Of a stretch of 42,391 nucleotides of DNA, positions 1 through 7,686 are shown one piece after another. The notes below the pieces were generated by a model. The model had not been told where the DNA came from and ran no database searches. It worked only from the letters and a program-made list of their open reading frames with translations. The position numbers and the translations under genes are program-made. The DNA comes from Bacteroidaceae bacterium (GTDB lineage Bacteria; Bacteroidota; Bacteroidia; Bacteroidales; Bacteroidaceae): assembly GCA_017448965.1 (NCBI GenBank), contig JAFSKK010000053.1, positions 1 through 42,391 on the forward strand. The letters run 5' to 3'. The first letter of the stretch is position 1; each line of letters begins with the position of its first letter.

Positions 1-108
1 AAGAAGTTAAAGGAGTTAGAGGAGTTAAAGCCGAATGTAATGCTGGCGTGAAAACTCCTCTCCACAGTTGACAGAGTATAGGCTTTAACTCCTATAACTC
101 CTTTAACT
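1..108. repeat. Dispersed repeat element, copy 1, with 28-bp inverted arms
   Basis: Positions 5-32 and 81-108 form an inverted repeat matching at 27 of 28 positions. Both arms are built from GGAGTTAAA-like 9-mers. Bases 1-86 recur at 11065-11150 with a single difference (G50 versus A11114). The second copy lacks the right arm. The window starts inside or at the edge of this copy, so its true left end is unknown. A small hairpin (AACTT-CCGA-AAGTT) follows at about 126-139. There is no coding capacity. Confidence 0.75.
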
Positions 109-206
109 CCTGAGCGAAGCGGTAACTTCCGAAAGTTGAATTACACATTATTTATATATATAAGAGCGAAACTCTGGGTACAAAAGAGGGGGGCAGACAG
201 GAGTGT

Positions 207-275
207 CGAAAACGTAATTACGGCAACGACGAAAACGTAATTACGGCAACGACGGAGGTGTAAATACGGCAACGA
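207..275. repeat. Three-unit 23-bp tandem repeat upstream of aspS
   Basis: Units at 207-229, 230-252 and 253-275. The first two are identical and the third is degenerate in its first half. Each of the first two contains the perfect palindrome CGTAATTACG, and all end in CGGCAACGA. The array ends about 45 nt before the aspS -7 element, so it lies in the promoter-proximal region. A role as operator or as a dispersed palindrome cannot be decided from sequence. Confidence 0.8.
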
Positions 276-293
276 CGTAAATAATGGCGCCTT

Positions 294-328
294 TTTGTCA
301 CTCATGTCAAAAATTTGTGCTAACTTTG
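294..328 (+). promoter_or_regulatory. Bacteroidetes-type promoter for aspS
   Basis: TTTG at 294-297 and TAACTTTG at 321-328, with 23 nt between. The -7 box matches TAnnTTTG exactly, but the spacing is slightly longer than the usual 19-21 nt. It lies 72 nt upstream of the aspS ATG. Confidence 0.6.
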
Positions 329-400
329 CAACCTGCCTACATGGCGGGCTATTTTCAAGGCCATCAAAACTGACATCGAACAAACATAACACACATAGAT

Positions 401-2164
401 ATGTACAGAACACATACGAATGGGGAGCTGAGGCTCTCCGACGCGGGCAAGCAAGTGACGCTTGCCGGATGGGTGCAGCGCACGAGAAAGATGGGTGCGC
501 TGACCTTTGTTGATTTGCGTGACCGCTACGGCATCACGCAGTTGGTGTTTAACGAGGAGACGAACGCTCCGCTGTGTGAACGTGCCAACAAGCTGGGTCG
601 TGAGTTCGTGATTCAGGTGACGGGTACGGTGGCTGAGCGATACAGCAAGAACAAAAACCTGCCGACGGGAGACATCGAGATTGAGGTGAGCGAGTTGACG
701 GTGCTGAACGAGTCGGTGACCCCTCCGTTCACGATTGAAGACATCTCCGACGGTGGCGATGACCTCCGCATGAAGTACCGCTATCTGGATTTGCGCCGCA
801 ACCCTGTGCGCCGGAATCTGGAACTGCGCCACAAGTTCTGCATTGCTGTGCGCAACTACTTGAGCAACCTCGGATTCCTGGAGGTGGAGACTCCGATGCT
901 GATTGGTTCCACTCCTGAGGGTGCCCGCGACTTCATCGTGCCCTCACGCATGAACCCAGGTCAGTTCTATGCCCTGCCACAATCGCCTCAAACTTTGAAG
1001 CAGTTGCTGATGGTGGCTGGTTTCGACCGCTATTTCCAGATTGTGAAGTGCTTCCGCGACGAGGACTTGCGTGCCGACCGCCAGCCGGAGTTCACGCAGA
1101 TTGACTGCGAGATGTCGTTCGTGACTCAGGAGGACATCATCCAGACGTTCGAGGGCATGGCGAAGCACTTGTTCAAGGAGTTGAGAGGCGTGGAGATTGA
1201 AGGCGATTTCCTCCGCCTGCCTTGGATAGAGTGCATGAAGCGATTCGGAAGCGACAAGCCCGACATGCGTTTCGGCATGGAGTTTGTGGAGTTGGACGAT
1301 GTGCTGAAGAAAGGCACATTTGCCGTGTTCGACGATGCAGCCTACATTGGCGGTATCTGTGCGGAAGGCTGTGCCTACTACACGAGAAAAGACATTGACA
1401 AGTTGACCGAATGGGTGAAGCGTCCGCAGATTGGCGCGAAGGGCATGGTGTATGCCCGTGTGCAAGAAGACGGCAGCGTGAAGTCATCGGTTGACAAGTT
1501 CTATACGCAGGAAGACCTGCAAGCCTTGAAAGAGAAGATGGGTGCCAAACCTGGCGACCTCATCCTCATCCTCAGCGGCAACGATGCCATGAAGACACGC
1601 AAGCAGTTGTGCGAATTGCGTCTGGAGATGGGCGAACGCCTCGGCTTGAGAGACAAGAACAAGTTTGCCCTGCTGTGGGTGACCGAGTTCCCCATGTTCG
1701 AGTGGAGCGACGAGGAGCAGCGCCTGATGGCAATGCACCACCCGTTCACACACCCGATGGACGAAGACATCCACCTGCTGGACACCGACCCTGCAGCCGT
1801 GCGTGCCGATGCCTACGATATGGTGTGCAACGGCATCGAAGTGGGTGGCGGTTCCATCCGTATCCACGATCCCAAACTGCAGGCAAAGATGTTCGAGATT
1901 CTCGGCTTCACACCCGAGAAGGCAGAAGAGCAGTTCGGCTTCCTAATGAACGCCTTCAAGTATGGCGCACCTCCTCACGGCGGTTTGGCATACGGACTCG
2001 ACCGCTGGGTGAGCATCTTCGCAGGCCTCGACTCCATCCGCGACTGCATCGCATTCCCAAAGAACAACAGCGGACGCGACGTGATGCTCGACGCACCTTC
2101 ATTTGTAGATCAGAAACAACTCGACGAAGACTTCATCGCGCTTAATTTGCCAAAGGAACAATAA
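401..2164 (+). CDS. aspS: Aspartate--tRNA ligase
   Basis: Charges tRNA(Asp) with aspartate using ATP, in the cytoplasm. The 587 residues match the usual length of bacterial-type AspRS. The N-terminal OB-fold anticodon-binding domain spans about residues 15-105 ([19 protein letters not shown]). Class II motif 1 lies near 125-170. Motif 2 reads [18 protein letters not shown] at about 218-235. The bacterial GAD insert occupies about 270-420. Motif 3 is [10 protein letters not shown] near 530. The ATG at 401 follows a good promoter box and gives a complete OB-fold. The next gene starts 2 nt after the stop, so the pair is probably co-transcribed. Whether it also charges tRNA(Asn) depends on GatCAB, which is not visible in this window. 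Confidence 0.97.
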   Translation: MYRTHTNGELRLSDAGKQVTLAGWVQRTRKMGALTFVDLRDRYGITQLVFNEETNAPLCERANKLGREFVIQVTGTVAERYSKNKNLPTGDIEIEVSELTVLNESVTPPFTIEDISDGGDDLRMKYRYLDLRRNPVRRNLELRHKFCIAVRNYLSNLGFLEVETPMLIGSTPEGARDFIVPSRMNPGQFYALPQSPQTLKQLLMVAGFDRYFQIVKCFRDEDLRADRQPEFTQIDCEMSFVTQEDIIQTFEGMAKHLFKELRGVEIEGDFLRLPWIECMKRFGSDKPDMRFGMEFVELDDVLKKGTFAVFDDAAYIGGICAEGCAYYTRKDIDKLTEWVKRPQIGAKGMVYARVQEDGSVKSSVDKFYTQEDLQALKEKMGAKPGDLILILSGNDAMKTRKQLCELRLEMGERLGLRDKNKFALLWVTEFPMFEWSDEEQRLMAMHHPFTHPMDEDIHLLDTDPAAVRADAYDMVCNGIEVGGGSIRIHDPKLQAKMFEILGFTPEKAEEQFGFLMNAFKYGAPPHGGLAYGLDRWVSIFAGLDSIRDCIAFPKNNSGRDVMLDAPSFVDQKQLDEDFIALNLPKEQ

Positions 2165-2166
2165 CA

Positions 2167-2970
2167 ATGCCACTCACATTTTTAAGCCTCGGAAGCGGCA
2201 GTTGCGGCAATTGTTACTATCTGGCTACGGAGCAGGATGCCATCCTGGTCGACTGTGGTATTGGTTTGCGGCGGCTCAAGAAAGATGTGCATGAGTATGG
2301 AATCAAACTGGGCAAGGTGAGGGGCATCCTCATCACCCACGACCATGCCGACCACATCAAGAATGCCGGAAAAATCAGCAAAGAATTCGACATCCCCGTG
2401 TATGCCACAACGTTGGTGCACGAGGGAATGGACCGAAACTGGCAAACCTCCGAAAAAGTGCCTACGGAAAACCGTCACTATGTGGAAAAGGATGAGCCTT
2501 TCCAGATTGGCGACTTCCGCATCACAGCCTTTCCGATTCCTCACGACGCCTCAGAAAACGTGGGATATCACATCGAAGTGGGCGACAAACGCTTCACCGT
2601 GATGACCGATGTGGGTGCAGCCACCAACGAAGTGGAAGAATACATCGGCAAAAGCACCCACCTCATCTTCGAGGCCAACTACGACGACGAGATGCTGCAG
2701 CAGGGACGCTATCCCGAAATCCTGAAGGAGCGCATCGCCAGCGGACACGGACACCTGTCGAACAACAAAGCAGCCAAAGCATTGGCTCAGAATTTTCATG
2801 CCGACCTGAAGTCCGTTTGGCTCTGCCATCTGAGTGAAGAGAACAATCATCCAGAACTGGCACGCAAGACCGTGGAGACCGTCTTGCGAAGTTACGGAAT
2901 CATCGCAGGCGTTGACTTCACACTTGAAGTGCTGCGACGGAAAATCTCCACAGGCCCCTTCTTTTTGTAA
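2167..2970 (+). CDS. MBL-fold metallo-hydrolase, WalJ/YycJ-like
   Basis: A 267-residue metallo-beta-lactamase-fold hydrolase. The metal motif THDHADH lies near residue 58, following a SCGNCYYL start and an LVDCG strand. Later metal-ligand regions are FPIPHDASE (about 120), a TDVG Asp (about 145) and HLSEENNHPELA (about 219). The overall pattern, including GHGHLSNNKAAKAL, matches the YycJ/WalJ group, whose members include proteins proposed to act as 5'-3' exonucleases in DNA repair. The true substrate is not shown by the sequence. It starts 2 nt after the aspS stop and is followed by a terminator-like hairpin. Confidence 0.88.
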   Translation: MPLTFLSLGSGSCGNCYYLATEQDAILVDCGIGLRRLKKDVHEYGIKLGKVRGILITHDHADHIKNAGKISKEFDIPVYATTLVHEGMDRNWQTSEKVPTENRHYVEKDEPFQIGDFRITAFPIPHDASENVGYHIEVGDKRFTVMTDVGAATNEVEEYIGKSTHLIFEANYDDEMLQQGRYPEILKERIASGHGHLSNNKAAKALAQNFHADLKSVWLCHLSEENNHPELARKTVETVLRSYGIIAGVDFTLEVLRRKISTGPFFL

Positions 2971-3001
2971 CGGCCAAGCACACAAAAAGGCAAAGTGAAA
3001 A

Positions 3002-3054
3002 GTGAAAAAAGCGACCAGCCCCCACCATAAGGGCACTTATTATGGTTTTTTCAC
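3002..3054 (+). terminator. Terminator after the MBL-fold gene
   Basis: An inner stem ACCATAA (3024-3030) / TTATGGT (3040-3046) is followed directly by a T-run. An outer GTGAAAAA (3002-3009) / TTTTTCAC (3047-3054) pairing can extend it. It sits 30-80 nt after the stop at 2970. Confidence 0.6.
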
Positions 3055-3061
3055 CTTTTAG

Positions 3062-3095
3062 TTTGCCTTTTTTTTATGTTTTTTTTGTACCTTTG
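3062..3095 (+). promoter_or_regulatory. Promoter for the GT5-like / DUF4270 pair
   Basis: TTTG (3062-3065), 22 nt, then TACCTTTG (3088-3095). Transcription would begin near 3101, which rules out the in-frame start at 3042 and supports an ATG at 3114 or 3144. Confidence 0.65.
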
Positions 3096-3143
3096 CATGT
3101 CTTTTGTATACACATGCGGAAAGACGAAGCCAAAGGAATAAAC

Positions 3144-3959
3144 ATGAAATCAAAAAAAATTCTATTTATTACCACAGAAATCGACCCCTTTGTTCCAGAG
3201 ACTCCTACATCTCTGAAGGGACGCATTCTGCCACAATTCATCCAGGAAGCAGGGTACGAAATCAGAACCTTCTCTCCCAAATGGGGCAACATCAATGAGC
3301 GTCGCAACCAGCTGCATGAAGTCATCCGACTCTCAGGCATGAACCTCATCATTGATGACACCGACCACCCACTCATCATCAAAGTGGCCTCGCTCCCTAT
3401 GGCCAAGATGCAGATCTACTTCATCGACAACGACGACTACTTCATGAAGCGTGGCATTCTGACCGACAAGGAAGGAAAGGAATATGCCGACAACGGCGAA
3501 CGTGCCATCTTCTACGCACGTGGTGTGCTTGAAACTGTGAAGAAACTGCGTTGGACACCCGACATCATCCACTGCCACGGATGGGCCACAGCACTTGCCC
3601 CCTTCTACATCAAGCAGGCATACGCAGATGAACCTTCGTTCCGCGACGCCAAAGTGGTGATGGAAGTTTCGGCAAAAGAATTCAACAGCGACCTTGGCGC
3701 CGAAAACGCACAGTTTGTGGAATACAAAGACGCACACTACGACGACATCAAAGACATCTGTGCTGATAGTTATGGACACACAGAACTGGAGAAGATTGCC
3801 GTCAAGTTCTCTGACGGTGTCATCATTGAGGACAACAATGTTGACCCCGCCATCATCGAATACGCCAAATCACTCTCCATCCCAGTGCTCAACCCTGTAG
3901 AAGGTGACTTCAAGGAGGCTTACAGCGCATTCTACGATTCACTTTGTCCTGAAGAATAA
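3144..3959 (+). CDS. Glycogen/starch synthase N-terminal (GT5-like) domain protein, no catalytic C-terminal half
   Basis: A 271-residue protein resembling only the N-terminal Rossmann domain of GT5 glycogen/starch synthases. It starts MKSKKILFITTEIDPFVPET, has an ILPQFIQEAGYEIR helix, and carries the hallmark PDIIHCHGWATALAPFY near residues 141-157. True GlgA is about 480 residues and has a KxGGL motif near the N-terminus. Here that position reads PETPTSLKGR, and there is no C-terminal ADP-glucose-binding domain, so synthase activity is unlikely. The start at 3144 is chosen because the promoter -7 box lies at 3088-3095 and AAGGAA precedes this ATG; 3114 (MRKDEA) is the alternative. The DUF4270 gene follows 4 nt later. 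Confidence 0.85.
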   Translation: MKSKKILFITTEIDPFVPETPTSLKGRILPQFIQEAGYEIRTFSPKWGNINERRNQLHEVIRLSGMNLIIDDTDHPLIIKVASLPMAKMQIYFIDNDDYFMKRGILTDKEGKEYADNGERAIFYARGVLETVKKLRWTPDIIHCHGWATALAPFYIKQAYADEPSFRDAKVVMEVSAKEFNSDLGAENAQFVEYKDAHYDDIKDICADSYGHTELEKIAVKFSDGVIIEDNNVDPAIIEYAKSLSIPVLNPVEGDFKEAYSAFYDSLCPEE

Positions 3960-3963
3960 CAAA

Positions 3964-5319
3964 ATGAAACTGAAATATTTTTTTGCGTTGGCCACAGTGC
4001 TGCTCATGCTCACATCCTGCGATGATGACACCGCAACCTTAGGTGTTGACATGATGCCAACGGCAGACCTCATCACGAAGAACTTCCAGACTTACGAAGT
4101 CACCACAGAGTCATACGCTGTAGGCGATGCCGTGTTGGCACGCACCAGCAAATCCTATCTCGGACGATTCACCGACCCAGAAACGGGCACCACTGTCAAG
4201 AGCGACTTCTTGACACAGTTCCATTGCGACGAAAACTATGAACTGCCAACAAACATAGAGAACGACGAGTGCACACAGCTCGACTTGAGACTTCTTGTCG
4301 AAGACTTTGTGGGCGACTCCTTGGCCACCTTCAAACTCAGCGTTTACGAACTGACCGAGCAACTCGACCCCAATGCTGATTACTACACTAACATCGACCC
4401 CACGAAATACTACGACACAACCGCTGAGCCCATTGCTACAAAATATTTCACCCTCAGCGACCGCACTATCAGCGACTCGGCACGATGGGCAAAAGGTTAT
4501 GTCAACAATATACGCGTGAGTCTGCCACCCAGCCTCGGCACAAAAATCATTGCCGACTACAGGCAGCACCCTGAGCACTTTGCCAACACCTCCACTTGGC
4601 TTCGTAGCGAAAACCCATGCAGCAAAGGCCTCTATTTCAAACTGGAGAGCGGCGATGGCGCTATGGCCTACATCGACATCGTGCAGTTGAACATGTTCTT
4701 CAAATACTACGACGAGGGCTACAAAAAAGACACTACAGGAGTCAGCACATTTGCGGCAACCGAAGCAGTCGTTTCTGCCACACGTTTCGAGAACTTGAAC
4801 TTGGAGACACTGCTCGACGACACCGATGCCACCTACCTGAAGAGTCCTGCAGGCATCTTCACATTGGCCATATTGCCAGCCGACAAGATCAACGTGAACG
4901 ACACCATCAACTCGGCTCAACTCACGTTGACACGCTACAATGACAAAGTGGACAGTTCCTTCAAACTCGCTATCCCCAAGACCGTGTTGCTCGTCCGGTT
5001 GGACGACTATCTGAATGGATTCTTCGAGAACTATCAGGTGAACGACAGCAAAGAATCCTACTTAGCCACCTTCAACAGCAGCAACAATACCTATGTGTTT
5101 AGCAACATCGCGCGTCTCGTCACCCGTATGGCCAAGGAGAAGCAAGAAGGAAAAGCCTCAGAAAACTGGAACAAAGTGCTCATCATTCCCGTGGAAACCA
5201 CCAAAGACTCCAACGGCAACATCGTGAAGCTCAACCACGATTTCAGCATGAGCAGCGCACGACTTGTAGGAGGCAGCACGAAGATAAAGATGGATGTGAT
5301 TTATTCCAGCTTCAAATAA
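3964..5319 (+). CDS. DUF4270 family lipoprotein
   Basis: A 451-residue putative lipoprotein. The signal peptide MKLKYFFALATVLLMLTSC ends in a lipobox (LTSC, Cys19), so the mature protein should be anchored in a membrane. The remainder resembles the Bacteroidetes-specific DUF4270 family: a Ser/Thr/Asp-rich beta protein with LGVDMMPTADL soon after the Cys. Function is unknown. The start at 3964 gives the signal peptide directly; an upstream in-frame start at 3904 would overlap the previous gene and bury it. Pairing with a GT5-like N-domain gene is a recurring arrangement as I recall it. The 3' end overlaps the convergent hydrolase gene by 8 nt. Confidence 0.88.
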   Translation: MKLKYFFALATVLLMLTSCDDDTATLGVDMMPTADLITKNFQTYEVTTESYAVGDAVLARTSKSYLGRFTDPETGTTVKSDFLTQFHCDENYELPTNIENDECTQLDLRLLVEDFVGDSLATFKLSVYELTEQLDPNADYYTNIDPTKYYDTTAEPIATKYFTLSDRTISDSARWAKGYVNNIRVSLPPSLGTKIIADYRQHPEHFANTSTWLRSENPCSKGLYFKLESGDGAMAYIDIVQLNMFFKYYDEGYKKDTTGVSTFAATEAVVSATRFENLNLETLLDDTDATYLKSPAGIFTLAILPADKINVNDTINSAQLTLTRYNDKVDSSFKLAIPKTVLLVRLDDYLNGFFENYQVNDSKESYLATFNSSNNTYVFSNIARLVTRMAKEKQEGKASENWNKVLIIPVETTKDSNGNIVKLNHDFSMSSARLVGGSTKIKMDVIYSSFK

Positions 5320-5896
5320 CTCTCAACTTTTCCACCAACGGAATCAGCACCTTCTTGATGACCTTCTCGTTCAGTTGATGCTCTCCGTCAAAACGTGTCA
5401 CATGATCCGCCAGATAGTTCTTCTTGAAGAGCGCCTCGGCATTCGTGACCGATGTGTCGTGCAAACCGACCAGACACCAGCAAGTCTCCTTCTGTTCGGG
5501 TGTGATGCCCTTGAATTGCTGGCGTTCCATCTGGTTGTGGTGCTGAATGATGTCCTTCGTAATCTTGAACGTCTTGGCACCATCATAGCGACCATTGAAG
5601 AACTGATGTTCCCCCGTCTTCAGCACCTTCGACATCGTGGACATCGTAAAGGCAGGATTGACCAGAATGCGACGGAAATCGCGCATCTGCTGAGCATACA
5701 TGCCTCCCATGCTTGTGCCGATGATGAGATCGGGCTGCTCCTTCTGGCATAGTTCCTTCAGATACGGCAAAGCCTCCACAGGGTCAATGGGAATGTCGGG
5801 AGCAATCACTTCATCGTTGGGAAGTTCCCTTCGCAAAGTCTGCACGGTTCCGCTGGCATGCGAGGAACCGAATCCGTGAAAATAAATGATTTTCAT
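5312..5896 (-). CDS. YqiA/YcfP-like alpha/beta-hydrolase (esterase)
   Basis: A 194-residue small alpha/beta hydrolase. It begins MKIIYFHGFGSS, with an HGF oxyanion-loop strand. The nucleophile elbow is GTSMGGMYA (Ser near residue 61), a candidate acidic residue lies in VGLHDTSV (about 142), and the candidate His is in DGEHQLNEKV (about 173). This fits the UPF0227/YqiA group, which includes short-acyl esterases; the physiological substrate is unknown. The start codon overlaps the stop of the upstream ABC ATPase gene by 4 nt (ATGA), so the two are translationally coupled. It is the last gene of its leftward operon. Confidence 0.87.
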   Translation of the reverse strand: MKIIYFHGFGSSHASGTVQTLRRELPNDEVIAPDIPIDPVEALPYLKELCQKEQPDLIIGTSMGGMYAQQMRDFRRILVNPAFTMSTMSKVLKTGEHQFFNGRYDGAKTFKITKDIIQHHNQMERQQFKGITPEQKETCWCLVGLHDTSVTNAEALFKKNYLADHVTRFDGEHQLNEKVIKKVLIPLVEKLRVI

Positions 5897-7491
5897 ACTT
5901 GTTTCTTCAAAAAGATTTCGTGGTCAATATTCCGTGGATATTCTTCCTTATAATGAGTCACCATGATCATGGTCTTATTCTTTCGTTGGCAGAACACCTC
6001 AATGATGTCCTTCACCAATCGTCGGTTCTTCAGGTCAAGTCCATGCAGCGGCTCATCAAGAATCAGGAGTGAAGGGTCTTTCACGAAAGCACGAGCCAAC
6101 AAGACCAGCCTTTGTTCACCGCTACTCAATTTGAGGAAAGTGGTGTCAGCGTATCGCTTCACACCAAAGATGTCCATCCAGAACTCACAAACGGCTTTCT
6201 GCTCAGGCTTCGGTTTTCTGTAGAGGCCAGACACATCACTCAATCCGCTCGCCACAATGTCCACCGCAGGAATATCTTTCATGTAGGCACGGTGCATCTC
6301 AGGCGAAATGTAGCCAATGTGTTTCTTGATATCCCAAATGCTTTCTCCTTTGCCACGCTGATGTCCAAAAAGCACGATGTCGTTGGCATAACTCTGGGGA
6401 TTGTCGGCACACACGATGCTCAGCAAGGTTGACTTCCCTGCCCCATTCTCACCACTCAGTGCCCAATGCTCGCCATTCATCACGGTAAAACTCAGATCCT
6501 TCAGAATGGTGCGTTCGCCATAACGAATGTTCACCTTTCTGAAGTCAATCACCTGCTCTGTGCCCGGTGCCACGTTTTGTTTATATTCTTCCGAATAAGG
6601 CAAAGCCAGAATCGCCCGTTCCTTCTCTTCCGACAACATTCTGGGAGGCACAGGAACCCTGCTTTCCTTATATTCCTGCAAGGCCATCTTCTTCCCCACC
6701 TTCATATCCACCACTGGCACCACATGTGTGATGAAGTCGGGAATGTCGTCAGTCTTCGACAACACCAGCACCACCGACACATTGGTCTCTTGAGTCAGCA
6801 AAGTGAGAAACTCCGCCAACTGCTGACGGGCATTCACATCCAATCCGATAAACGGATTATCCATGATGAGGACCCTCGGATTAGTGAGCAAGGTCTTGGT
6901 CAGTTGGAACTTCCGCAACTCTCCACTGCTCAGCAGGATGACGTGCTTGTCCAGCAATTGTTCCAGATGGAAAATCTCATACAGATGCTTCCTCACCTTC
7001 TCCAGTTCCCTGTGCATCTCTTGTTTGTCCTGCTCTTCCTGCGCCAGACGTGCCGCCTCCTGCTCGGGAGTCTCTTCACGCACCAGGAACTTGTCAAACA
7101 CCGTCTTGCGCGTCAATCCCTCTTCAGCAATGCGGAACGACTCCGCCAGCAAGTCTCTCACCAATGGAGTTTCCTCAATGTCGTTCTGGTTCCAACGTTG
7201 CTGATAGTAGTACACCCCTTCCGTTGTTCCGTAGGAATCTCGGAAGGTCAGGTACTTCATATTGTCGCTCACCAACTTTGCCTTGCTGGGCGAGAAGTCA
7301 TACTTCACCCCATTCATCGGCATCAGTGCACATTTGCCCGTCAGGATGTCCACCAACCGCGTTTTGCCGCTACCGTTGTCACCCACAATAGCCAACTGTT
7401 CACCCGCCAACAGTTCAAAGTCAATGGGTGCGCCCATCCGAAAGAGCGGATGGCGCACCTCACCTTTTGTTATCTCAATGATTTTCTGCAT
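5893..7491 (-). CDS. Tandem ABC ATPase, ModF/PhrA-like, without membrane domain
   Basis: A 532-residue cytoplasmic protein with two ABC nucleotide-binding domains and no membrane segment. Domain 1 has Walker A GDNGSGKT (about 37-44), signature LSSGELRK (about 189) and Walker B LIMDNPFIGLD, where Asn replaces the usual catalytic Glu. Domain 2 has Walker A GENGAGKST (about 349), signature LSSGEQRL and an intact LLILDEPLHGLD. The layout matches ModF/PhrA-type proteins, named for molybdate transport or photorepair in enterobacteria but of uncertain function here. The asymmetric sites suggest that only the second hydrolyses ATP efficiently. It lies 12 nt after the small gene at 7504-7674 and overlaps the YqiA-like gene. 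Confidence 0.87.
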   Translation of the reverse strand: MQKIIEITKGEVRHPLFRMGAPIDFELLAGEQLAIVGDNGSGKTRLVDILTGKCALMPMNGVKYDFSPSKAKLVSDNMKYLTFRDSYGTTEGVYYYQQRWNQNDIEETPLVRDLLAESFRIAEEGLTRKTVFDKFLVREETPEQEAARLAQEEQDKQEMHRELEKVRKHLYEIFHLEQLLDKHVILLSSGELRKFQLTKTLLTNPRVLIMDNPFIGLDVNARQQLAEFLTLLTQETNVSVVLVLSKTDDIPDFITHVVPVVDMKVGKKMALQEYKESRVPVPPRMLSEEKERAILALPYSEEYKQNVAPGTEQVIDFRKVNIRYGERTILKDLSFTVMNGEHWALSGENGAGKSTLLSIVCADNPQSYANDIVLFGHQRGKGESIWDIKKHIGYISPEMHRAYMKDIPAVDIVASGLSDVSGLYRKPKPEQKAVCEFWMDIFGVKRYADTTFLKLSSGEQRLVLLARAFVKDPSLLILDEPLHGLDLKNRRLVKDIIEVFCQRKNKTMIMVTHYKEEYPRNIDHEIFLKKQV

Positions 7492-7503
7492 AGACGTCGA
7501 AAC

Positions 7504-7674
7504 TTACCAAAGAACTTCCTCACTATCCTCGCCTTCCTGTATGATTTCCGTCTCACGTTGACGAGCACCCATAGAAGGTCCTGACGGAGATGATGGCAAG
7601 CTCAGAGGAAGCAACATCGCCTGTAAATCCGTTTCACCATACCCTATTTCAGGTGTCTGATATGACTTTTTCAT
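7504..7674 (-). CDS. Small acidic-tailed protein (56 aa) downstream of the C10 protease
   Basis: Found by direct translation of the minus strand. The ATG is at 7674-7672 and the TAA at 7506-7504. The 56 residues start MKKSYQTPEIGYGETDLQAM, pass through a Pro/Ser/Gly-rich middle (PLSLPSSPSGPSMG) and end in an acidic tail with a terminal Trp (EDSEEVLW). There is no signal peptide or membrane helix. It fits, from memory, a common Bacteroidetes type of tiny protein with an MKK-Y-x-P-E/x-I start, a Gly/Ser-Pro middle and an acidic end, often beside C10 proteases. The 12-nt gap after the protease and 12-nt gap before the ABC gene place it inside the operon. It could be a protease substrate or a secreted peptide; nothing in the sequence proves this. 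Confidence 0.72.
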   Translation of the reverse strand: MKKSYQTPEIGYGETDLQAMLLPLSLPSSPSGPSMGARQRETEIIQEGEDSEEVLW

Positions 7675-7686
7675 TGTTTTATCCTG

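Noticed and set aside
207-275. Possible CRISPR array
   Set aside because: Units are adjacent with no spacers and only three occur. No cas genes are in the window.
6466-7584. A 372-codon plus-strand frame opposite the ABC ATPase
   Set aside because: It is a shadow of the tandem ABC gene, His/Leu/Gln-rich as expected for antisense reading, with no recognisable motif.
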